Shown piece after piece: positions 55,728 through 64,000 of a stretch of DNA of 64,000 bases; the first letter of the stretch is position 1, and each line of letters opens with the position of its first letter. A model generated the notes under the pieces. The model did no database searches and was not told where the DNA came from. It saw only the letters and a program-made list of their open reading frames with translations. The position numbers were made by a program, and so were the translations under genes. The stretch comes from Ceratopteris richardii (lineage: Eukaryota > Streptophyta > Polypodiopsida > Polypodiales > Pteridaceae): positions 94,410,733 to 94,474,732 of the forward strand of contig CM035407.1 of assembly GCA_020310875.1 (NCBI GenBank). The letters are read 5' to 3'.

Positions 55728-55739
55728 GCTCTGATACCA
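55728..55739 (-). promoter_or_regulatory. H primer binding site
   Basis: Minus strand TGGTATCAGAGC. A second, imperfect copy (TGGTACCAGAGC) lies 50 bp further in, near 55679-55690. Confidence 0.9.
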
Positions 55740-55740
55740 C

Positions 55741-56903
55741 TCTTGGTGCAGTGCTTATTGCGGAATTTGCTTACACCACAGAAACTAAGCTAGAGTGATG
55801 TTAGAACACCTCTATAATCATCAATAGCTTAGCAAGCTTTCTAAAACTGAGAACTTATAACTGTATTTAGTGAACACCGAAAATTCACTTTACAGAAAGC
55901 TTCTCATTTTCTTCAAACTACAATTCTGAACTTATTTATTTCCGTCTTTACACTACTGTGTTTGTTTACAGTTAAACAATATTTGCGTCATTTAACTCTA
56001 GCAAAATTGTGATTTGAAACCACCAAAATTCCACCGGAACTTCATCTGACTGACACTAGAATGTTACCGTAATTGTACTGAAATCCTACCAGAATCAACT
56101 GTAACTTTGTTTGTAATTACTTCAAGTGTTTGTGCATGAAGTAAGGAAGTGGTACATGAACTTCCATCACTGAATGCACTCTATCTGAAATTTAAGGAAA
56201 AACTTCACCAGTTCTGAATGCCTCTTTCCGGTCAGACTTTGTACTGTGTGTACATATCCATTTTACCAAAATCTTTGATCAGTTTATAGTAGAGACTTAT
56301 AGCTACAAAATAAGCTATATCTCATACAAAACGTTACACTGTGCTTCGAGATCTAGCTCATAGAAGTATCGGAAAACCTTTACTGAGAAAAACTTTAACT
56401 GTTAACTAACTTTTCACCATAACATGAAAATTCTCAGATTTCTTCACATACGAAGAATGCGCTCAAACTTCCACATGAACATGTGTTTTCTATTAGAGAA
56501 GATGTGTACAAATAGCTTGGCCTCACTTCGCTCATAGCTATGGAAAACTCTCCTACTTTGAGTAGTTATTCCTTACCATCTCTCTTAGATGAATACCTGA
56601 CATTTCAGGTTTTGTTATTCATCTTTACATACGGGATCTTTGGCGTCTTCTATTCTTACTTCTATTCTCTATCTCATATGCGCTCTCTCTACTGTTCTAT
56701 GCACTCTACATTCTGGTTCTATGCTCTCTCTTATATACATTTCTTGATCCGGATTTCTAACAAACTAGTTCTGGAAACTTCTACGCTGTATGTTACAAGC
56801 GTGAATTTGTCCCTTCACTAAGGCTTTGGTTTTCTGAACACTTTGTTTCTGATTTCCTTTATCTTCATGTCATTATGCATAATTAGTGAGTGAATCTTCA
56901 ACA
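55741..56903 (-). repeat. H 5' LTR (1163 bp)
   Basis: Matches 50665-51829. Its PBS-side end reads TCTTGG where the other copy has TGTTGG, a base change in the terminal dinucleotide. The outer end is followed by the AAGTT duplication. Confidence 0.92.
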
Positions 56904-58299
56904 AAGTTGAACCTGCAAGGCATGGTTCTCTGCCTTGACTGCATTTGCTTCTTCCTGCAACGGAGCGATGTTGGCTTCAAGCAAATCGACTTTACCTTGC
57001 AATTGCTGCCTGATATTCTCGGTTGCGAGTTTGAATTGAAGAGATAACTGCTAGTAATATTGGATCAGGAGGCGACCCATAGATTCTAGTTCATTAAACA
57101 TCAGAGTCAGAGGAGGAAGATCAGGAAGTGGTTGAGATGAAGAAGCTGAGAACAGATGAGGAGAGGATGGTGGAGAGTAGTCGGGAGAAGAGGATGGAGG
57201 AGTAGGTGCTTCAGGAATGTCATTGGCGATGGCACTAGTAGACACTACAGGGGGCTCAACAGGGTTAATTGGTGGAGGAAGGGGAATAAGAGTGTTTTGC
57301 ACCAGGACAATTCTGGTTGGATTCTGAATTGTCGCCTCAGATTTATCGAGCACGACCTCAGCATTGGCAATCACTTCGGTGATGATTTTGGCTACAATTT
57401 CTTTCACAGTGTTCTCATCCTGCTGATGAGAGTCCTCCCAAGAAGAGACCTCTTCGGATTCTTCCAAGTGAGCACCATGTTCTTGTGTGTTTTTGGCGAA
57501 AAAGTTGAAGCAGGTTGGCATCGTCATCTTCCTCATCCTCGAGCATTTGAGTAGATTCTTCATGTAACAAGAAAGGGGCGGTTGGAGGTGGTTGCGCAGC
57601 TTGGAGCACCAGAAAGAGAAAAGTAAGGATGTGGGGTAAATGGGAACGAGGAAGGTCACCCTTAGTGACTTGTTTGATAACTGCTACACATTCATGGTGA
57701 ATACGCTGGAAATAGAAGGAGGCAAAATTGACAGACTCAGTGGAAGCGGTATCTATCATCGAATAGAATGGGCGGGCAATACCATATGTGTGTTTCTGTA
57801 AATTCAGGATGGCTACCAAAAATTGCAGAGCTGTACGCTCTGGTTCAGGTCTACACAAAATGGCATACTCATTAGATGAGTGCCGGGGAAACAATCCTTG
57901 TATGATGGCCACGGAAAGAAGGGGACCATTCTTCAATCCTTCCCGAGGAAGTCGAAAAGCTTCAACAAATGTAGCTAAAGTAATAACGACACGAGATGGT
58001 AAACAAGAAATGGGCCAACACTGCTTAGTAGCAGGTGTGGCACTGATGGCAGAAATGATATGCGCATGGAATGGTTGACACTCCACTGAATGCCAAGGCA
58101 ATTCAGCGAAGGCCAACAGACCACGGGTGCGCAAATACTCACTTCTGGAGTGAGGCTTGCACGGAAGGTGGCGACATTCGCGAGAGATTCCATGGCGCAC
58201 AAGTAAATAGGAGAATACAGAATACACAGAGCACACAATCACACAAACACAATAGCGATTATCAGTGGAAAGAACACGATTAAGTAAGAGCACGAACAA
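56904..58299 (-). pseudogene. G 3' reading frame: globular domain, Pro-rich linker, start of coiled coil
   Basis: An open stretch from 58299 to 57415 encodes a Trp/Phe/Pro-containing globular region (RGLLAFAELPWHSVECQPFH, FVEAFRLPREGLKNGPL, ALQFLVAILNLQKHTYGIAR, SVNFASFYFQRIHHECVAVI). The likely start is the ATG near 58192 (MESLANVATF), with a frameshift soon after. A second shift near 57480-57520 leads into an acidic then Pro/Ser-rich linker (TPPSSSPDYSPPSSPHLFSA) to a TAG at 57051. After it the same frame starts a coiled coil (QFKLATENIRQQLQGKVDLL). The layout of globular domain, Pro-rich linker and coiled coil is the same as in the E2 3' frame, although the sequences are very different. 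Function unknown. Confidence 0.6.
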
Positions 58300-58511
58300 C
58301 AGTAGGTGGCAAAACCCTAATCATCGCACAATATTGGCAAGATATCCTTCATGATTACGGCATGCATGCATGCATAGCAACAGTAACACCGGGCGGCGAT
58401 TAATCATAGTTAGATACCAAAACAAGGAAATTACGGTGAGTGTTCAATCGAAAGAGGGGGATAAAGAGAAAAACAAATGACATGCAAAAAAGACTAAGTA
58501 CATGTCAGCGG

Positions 58512-59542
58512 TGATGGAGAGTGTTAATCTCCAAAAGAACAACCTACTCTTGAAATTAGAGCACCTCTATATCAAGAGTAAGTCAAAACCTTCATCAATT
58601 TAAAGTATCAATGACCAATTATCAAAGGTTTAAAAAATTCTGTGAAGAAGATGACTACACAGAAAGTCTGTTGCACATATCTCTCACATTGACTTATCAA
58701 ATGTGTAAAGTTTTTTATAAAACTTTGCACGAGGTGTCGCCTAAAGATTGCACACTTCCTCCAAGTTGAATTACTCCAAAAGATTTAGTATAACTTGAGA
58801 AATCAACTCAACAAGTTACCTATGTCTAAAATTGTCACTCTGTAGAGTCAATTTTCACACCTGCAACTTCTAAGACATGGTTCCAAGAATAGAACCCGTT
58901 TAAGCAAATGCTTTTAGCCACAAGTAGCTTACCTTCCAACTTAAAGATTGAGTGCTTGCTTGCTCAACTTTAACCTAAGGAGTGATAAATGATCAAATTA
59001 TTGACCATCAAAAATGCGCCTTCTGCAGTTTCTCTTCTTCCATTAACACATGTAAATGTTCCTACACTCAATTCTCTCAGCCTGATTACAATTAGAAGCT
59101 GAAAACTTATACAGAAGTCTATCACCTATAGACTTAGACTTGTACAAAAGCATTTCACAAAAGATATAACACAGAAGGAGAAAACTCAGAAACATCGGGC
59201 GCAAAATTTCTGTCATTTCTGAAGGAAATTACAACTGAATGATGAGAGAGAACTCAACTAACTTCTAATCTATCTAATGACTCTTACAACTCCTCATTTC
59301 TCTATTCTCATACTCTCTCATACTTTCCCCGACATTTTCTATAGTATTTATAGGCAAAAATTTACAAACTTATGACTAATCAAAAGTATAAGTGATCTAT
59401 ATCTGAACTAATGTACATATGTGTACACATCTTCCAAATTCTGAATGTATCCTTCCTTCATGCTTCACAACTTGTTCTCTTCTCAAATTCTTGACTTCAT
59501 TTTCATGTCAAAACATCAATTGGTGATTGTCCTGCACCAACA
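58512..59542 (+). mobile_element. I: solo LTR, probably copia, with AGCGG duplication
   Basis: Begins TGATGGAGAG and ends CTGCACCAACA, flanked by AGCGG at 58507-58511 and 59543-59547. A TATA-like TATAGTATTTATAGG near 59339-59353 fits the plus orientation. Its end CTGCACCAACA equals the 3' terminus of the H LTR, so it is likely a relative. There is no internal region, so it probably arose by recombination between the LTRs of a full element. Confidence 0.8.
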
Positions 59543-59648
59543 AGCGGTTATCAAATGGCTGGTGATATGGGCGAAGCTTAGAACCATTAATCACTTTTGG
59601 CAAGAGAACACCTGTTAAGGTCGCCAATCAAAAATTTGCTGGTCCCAC

Positions 59649-60428
59649 TTATTCAGCAATCTGGTATGGACCGAACCACCGTAATTTAAATTTTCCGACA
59701 GCACGGTTGGCTTTGGCATTATAAAATAAAACAAGTTGATCAACCGTAAAGACAGGGGTTTTTAGGAAGCGGTCATGAGTACGGGCTTGACGGAGCTGAA
59801 CTTCTTGAAGAGTCATGAAGCTTTCCCAGCGGTGTTCATCCAATGATCTGAGCGTATCCAACCGAAATGGCAAGGATTCTTCCGGTAACAATTTTTGAGC
59901 TAAGGCAACACACAAGCTCAGGATCACTACTTCCATTGGTGCAATAGCTTCTATACCGTAAGCAAGTTTAAACGGAGTTTTTTCGGTTGCCACTTTGTAC
60001 GTGGTCCGGTATGCCCATAATACTGCAAGTAAGAGTTGATCACAATGTTCCGGACATTCTAAAATCAATTTGTGGAGCATATTCAACAGAGTCTTATTGG
60101 TACTCTCAGCCAGACCATTAGCACGTGGATAGTATGGTGAGCTAAATTTATGCATAATCTGAAAAGTCTGCATCAGTACTTGCATTAAGTTGTTTGCAAA
60201 ATGTGTTCCTTGGTCCGACACTATTTCCAGAGGTAGTCCATATCGAGGAAAGACATCCTTCATTAAACACTTAGCCACCGAAAGAGCTGTGGCAGAACGT
60301 AAAGCCCAAGCTTCCGTGCACCTGGTGGCATAATCTATACAAGTCAATATATATCGATTGTTGGTGAGGGTTGCTGGTGGTGTTATGGGACCAATAAAAT
60401 CTAGACCCCACTTCTGAAAGGGTTCCAA
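59649..60428 (-). pseudogene. pol: G integrase core and C-terminus
   Basis: About 260 codons: KWGLDFIGPITPPATL, first Asp in TCIDYATRCTEAWAL, second in EIVSDQGTHFANN, Glu in NGLAESTNKTLL, then YRTTYKVATEKTPFKLAYG, FDLDTLRSL-like helix, and a closing KLRWFGPYQIAE at a TGA. Catalytic residues and spacing look right. No second protease or WVPK tail follows; the next sequence is a spacer, the solo LTR and the 3' reading frame. The lineage therefore differs from the E2 clade. Confidence 0.88.
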
Positions 60429-60801
60429 AGGTAAAACAGGTTAAAGGGGAAAGAAGTGCTGCTGTAAGGGCTCTCCAGACCGTTGACAGGTATCACATTG
60501 TTGCACAAACTGAACCACATCTCTGTACATTGTAGGCCACCATAGCCCACTTTGCAGTATTTTACGGTGAGTAAGATCAGATGCGAAGTGCCCTCCAGAG
60601 GGTAATGAATGAGCCATAGTAATAACTGATTCCGCTTCATGGAGGAATGCATCTAAGTAAAACACCAGTATGATCTAGGTAATACAATTGACCCACAATC
60701 AACTGGAATCGGTGACTGTAGACTGCAATTTTTCGGTGCAGAGCAGGGGGAGTATTAGAAGGAAGACAACCATTAGTGAGGAAAGTGAGTAACATATCAT
60801 A
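60429..60801 (-). pseudogene. pol: G single HHCC zinc module, broken
   Basis: The module is readable in fragments: a His pair in AHSLPSGGHFASDLTH, LQSGLWWPTMYRDVVQF and Cys pair CDTCQRSG (60441-60665). Frameshifts or stops separate it from RNase H and integrase. Only one copy is present, as in ordinary gypsy elements, unlike the duplicated module of E2, B and C. Confidence 0.75.
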
Positions 60802-61467
60802 CTAGCTAGTAGCAATAGGAGGTTCTGGAGAGTCTTCAGAAGTTGTTTCGGTAACGTAAATTGTCGGTGTAGTGTCATCAACCCCTACCGGAGACTCACC
60901 GGATTCCAATCGAGATAGAAAATCCACCAAGGCATGTGTTGTGCTGGGTCGATGAATAACTTCATATTCGAACTCCTGTAATAATGAAACCCATCTGCCC
61001 AATCTACAACCTAAATGCTGCGGCCGAACCAAGTACACCTGTGCAGCATGATCCACATGAAAAGTAAATTTATGGCCCAGCAAGTAATGCCGAAAATTCT
61101 TAACAGAGTATACCAATCCTAGGCATTCTCGTTCTGTCACAGAGTAATTTTTCTCCGCAAGAGCTAAGCGGCGGCTTGCATAGTACACAGGCCGAAACCA
61201 TTTATCAATGTGTTGCATGAGGACACTACCAATCGCAATATCTGATGCATCCACGAAGACATGGAACGGTCATTCCCAATCAGGTGGTTGCAGGATCGGG
61301 GCGTGCGTCAATAAGACCTTCAACCAATCAAATCCACTTTGGCACTCCTGAGTCCATTCATACTTCCACGGAGCGTTGGACATAAGCCGATTAAGTGGTG
61401 TCGCTAAATGAGCTAACCACCGTAAATGTCTGCCATGCCACCAGATTTAGCCAAGAAAACGCATAAC
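60802..61467 (-). pseudogene. pol: G RNase H
   Basis: Core at 60802-61254: MDASDIAIGSVLMQHIDKW, YASRRLALAEKNYSVTEREC, YSVKNFRHYLLGHKFTFHVD, then RPSTTHALVDFLSRLESGES. It ends in a TAG at about 60802. The upstream part to 61467 (APILQPPDWE-type motif) is in frame but interrupted by stops. RNase H would remove the RNA template during cDNA synthesis. Confidence 0.83.
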
Positions 61468-62145
61468 TTATTTCAGTGTTATTGGGGCTGGTGCCTCCAA
61501 TACGGCTGCCACTTTATCCGGATTGACCTGTATTCCTTGTTTAGAGATAATATGACCGAGCAGATTTCCATAGGAGACCACAAAAACTGATTTAGTAGGA
61601 TTCAAACATAGTCGATACTCCTGGCACTTTTCAAAGCAACATCGTAAATGATACATGTGCGCCAAAGTTTTGCCAAATAAGGAAAAATCATCCAAGTATA
61701 CTTGCATAAACGTAATCAAGTAGGGTGAAAAGACTTCCTACATACATCTTTGGAATGTACTCGGGGCATTCCGTAAACCGAACCACATTACGGTACAAGC
61801 ATAAACACCCCAATTAGTGATGAATGCTGTCTTCGGTATATCTTGTTCTGCCATCCTCACTTTATTATATCCATTGTAGCCATCTAGAAAAGAATACATT
61901 TTGTATCCTGCTACCCTGTCAAGCATTGTATCTAGAAAGGGGAGAGGGAACGGATCCGGTACAGTGGCGGCATTGAGTTTCCGGTAGTCAACACAGATAC
62001 GCAACTATTTATTTTTCTTCGGGACGATCACTATGGGAGAGATCCACTCAGCATGCTCAATAGGCACAATAAATCCCACCTTCAATAAACGATCAAGTTC
62101 TGCTTTCACCTGTGCCGCATAATTAGGATTCATTTTGTAACTAGA
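61468..62145 (-). pseudogene. pol: G reverse transcriptase
   Basis: Frame with stops at 62005-62007 and 61738-61740: PIEHAEWISPIVIVPKKN, RICVDYRKLNAATVPDPFPL, MYSFLDGYNGYNKVRMAEQD, FGLRNAPSTFQRCM, then ITFMQVYLDDFSLFGKTL with a YLDD catalytic pair. A TAA at 62146-62148 lies at its upstream end. Except for these point stops the domain is complete. YLDD instead of YVDD, and the general divergence, set it apart from the E2 clade. Confidence 0.85.
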
Positions 62146-63110
62146 TTATTTGATTGGCCTCGCATCCAGTTTGAGTACTACCCTATGTTGATAAATCCGT
62201 GGGTCAAGACCTTTCATGTCTCTATAATCCCAAGCAAAAACATCGAAGAATTCACATAGAAGTTGTTCCAAATCATCTTGGAATGTCTCGACTAATCCTG
62301 CCTTAATCTTAACTGGTCGCGGGTTGACCGTGTCACCCAAATCGTACGTTACTAATTGATCTTCCGGTACATAACGTTTTCGAGGTTTTACCAGATCATC
62401 AACTGGTTGCAATAGTTGATGTAAGGTTGCTTCATCCATAGCGACGCTATCATCTGCTTCTGCATCTCTGGTCATTGGTTCGACCGTACAGACTACCGGA
62501 CTCCAATTGGCTGATACGGACTGTAGATCTATAGTACCTAATGAGATCAGATCCTTATTGGTCTTGAGGAACGCCTTTTCCTCATCATCAGATAACCCAT
62601 CCAACATATGGACTGGCTCCGCTACATATGGTCATGCATGAAGATCACACGGTTGCATAGCATCCAATTTAACTACATATTTCCGGTGATTGTCTTTGAA
62701 AATTAACTCTTGCACTGACCAATCCTGTACAACTTTGGCTTGCTTTAACCATGGTCAACCGAAAAGTAAGTTGTAGTCGAGGCTGAATTCTGGTAATTCT
62801 AGGCTTCACGGAACCAGGTTACCCTTTCACCGGAAACGGTCTCACTTGGTAACACAATTTTATCACCGAAAATGGTCAAATTCTAACCAGATAGTGTCGG
62901 ACTAACTGTGCACTGTGTCTCTGTACACCCACAAGTCACTGTACCTTCTTCAGAAAGTATCGGGTTCACACCGGAATTCACCGGAATCTCATCATGTGTC
63001 ATCAAACTGGCACCAAAATCACTGTTAACTAGCTTCAATCCTTCTACAACTGGGCTTAATTGGCTTGCACTTCTACCACCCAAGGGTGTTCCTAATAAAT
63101 TTGGAACTGC
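62146..63110 (-). pseudogene. pol: G protease remnant and linker
   Basis: 62146-62607 is an open linker leading to RT (WDYRDMKGLDPRIYQHRVVL near its end). Upstream, in broken frames, a closing protease strand (FSLDYNLLFG...PWLKQAKVVQ) is seen near 62720-62790, with a possible protease region (LVNSDFGASLM) at 62883-63083, where the expected Asp-Ser-Gly reads NSDFGAS. Several stops lie between. No gag is found between this and the PBS. Confidence 0.6.
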
Positions 63111-63250
63111 CCAAGGATGTTGATCTCTCCTATACTTCAGCTAGGACTCACCGGAACGGGTAACCGGCATATATCACTTCTTCAACTAACGGGTACTATT
63201 CTCCACTGCTTGCCTTGCGTACTGCTCTTCCCTTACTGATTATTCCATCT

Positions 63251-63267
63251 TCCCACAGACGGCGCCA
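63251..63267 (-). promoter_or_regulatory. G primer binding site
   Basis: Minus strand TGGCGCCGTCTGTGGGA, one base from the LTR. This is a known type of plant gypsy site, different from that of E1 and E2. Confidence 0.85.
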
Positions 63268-63268
63268 C

Positions 63269-64000
63269 TGTTAAAAGGACTTCTGTCAAGTCGCTTTTAA
63301 TCTGTTTTCGGGTTCTTGGGGATGGTAAGGGTTTGATAATACAGAGGCCCTTTAAATTGATTTTCCCAAATTAAATAACTACTTACACAGTACTTATCCC
63401 TCAAAGTCAACAGCCTACGCGATGCAGTTATTGTCTCCAATTACGGTTATCATTACACAGTAAACTCATCGCACGAGTTAATAAAACACAGTCAAACAAA
63501 CTTATTACTGTGAATATGATTTTACTCTGTTAATACTTAATACTTCAATTCAACAAGCAAATATACTCAAAATATCTGCAAACTCTGCACACAGCATCTC
63601 CGGCGTCGTCGCCCAGACAGACACTCTAGCGAACCTGTCTCTCTACTGCCGAAGAACATTGTAATGCCCTTTCATTAATAGATAAAAAGTTACATCTCCT
63701 CGTCATGCCCTTTTGGTGCGTTCAATATATGAAAAATACAATTACATTATTCCCATCCGGCGGCCTAACACTGGCACGCACGGTGGATGCAAACCCGCAA
63801 AGAAAATAAAATTAAGGCTCATCAACTATGCCTTGTATATACATAGTTCTAGCTAATTTGAAATTCCTAGTGGTCCTCTGCTTTAAGGAATCCAGCATAA
63901 GCTTTAAATTCTCTGGCTCCACCAATTGTGCGTCAGTTCTAACTGAAATTGCGGCAATAACTTGACTGATGAGTGCATCGGTCTGTGTCTGCAAAAAAGC
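63269..64000 (-). repeat. G 5' LTR, runs off right edge
   Basis: Plus strand TGTTAAAAGGACTTCTG, matching 49399-50131. It holds the open frame 63812-63994, the LTR copy of the end of the coiled-coil protein. Confidence 0.85.

Larger units (their letters stand above)
50665..56903 (-). mobile_element. H: 6.2-kb Ty1/copia element with AAGTT duplication
   Basis: LTRs at 50665-51829 (3') and 55741-56903 (5'), flanked by AAGTT at 50660-50664 and 56904-56908. Gag-pol is on the minus strand with an N-terminally deleted gag. It interrupts the coiled-coil frame of G. LTR divergence is about 2-3% by eye. Confidence 0.93.
49399..64000 (-). mobile_element. Element G: gypsy, hosts copia H and solo LTR I
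   Basis: Minus-strand order: 5' LTR (63269 to beyond the window), PBS, protease remnant, reverse transcriptase, RNase H, one HHCC module, integrase, a 3' reading frame with coiled coil, and 3' LTR (from 49399). Gag is missing: coding homology begins with protease within about 150 bp of the PBS. The two LTRs differ by roughly 5% by eye. It is inserted in C. Its RT (YLDDFSLFG) and PBS differ from the E2 clade. Confidence 0.85.

Overview
This window is plant nuclear DNA made almost entirely of nested, mostly dead LTR retrotransposons. I found no intact host gene, tRNA or rRNA. The only host-gene-like piece is a short ARGONAUTE-like fragment carried inside a retrotransposon. Evidence for a plant is the presence of Ty3/gypsy elements primed by a tRNA with a TGGCGCC... 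site, Ty1/copia elements primed by TGGTATCAGAGC, 5-bp target duplications and the copia IN-RT-RNaseH gene order. The density of nesting suggests a large, repeat-rich genome such as a gymnosperm or fern. I cannot name the species.

Layout, left to right. Element E1 (gypsy, minus strand) runs off the left edge and ends at its 5' LTR (23472-24307). A complete 17.1-kb gypsy element, E2 (5429-22550, minus), sits inside the E1 leader and is flanked by the 5-bp duplication AGTAC. E1 itself lies inside E2', an older copy of the E2 family (24308-35637, minus). The gag of E2' is also split by copia element J (26000-31507, plus, duplication CTCTA). E2' lies in a fourth gypsy pol fragment, D (35638-37074), which also abuts the 3' LTR of gypsy element B (37075 to about 44909, minus). 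A copia 3' fragment, F (about 44910-45693, plus), joins B to a decayed E2-like copy, C (45694-49398, minus). Gypsy element G (49399 to beyond 64000, minus) follows. It contains copia element H (50665-56903, minus, duplication AAGTT) and a solo copia LTR, I (58512-59542, duplication AGCGG).

The most unusual biology is in the E2/B/C clade. Its polyprotein order is gag, protease, reverse transcriptase, RNase H, a first HHCC zinc module, a second HHCC zinc module, the integrase core and a GPY-like C-terminus. A second aspartic-protease-like domain and a tail with repeated WVPK-like motifs follow. E2 then has a reading frame of about 1,470 codons (now broken) at the env position, with an N-terminal globular domain, a Pro/Ser/Thr-rich linker, a coiled coil and an unknown C-terminal domain. 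The 5' leaders of E1, E2 and E2' carry long arrays of short palindromic units centred on TCGCGA, or its decayed form TCGTGA.

Nearly every coding region carries stop codons, frameshifts or deletions, several of them CGA to TGA changes typical of decay at methylated CpG. The order of insertion read from the nesting agrees with the amount of CpG decay in the repeat arrays: E2' is more decayed than E2.
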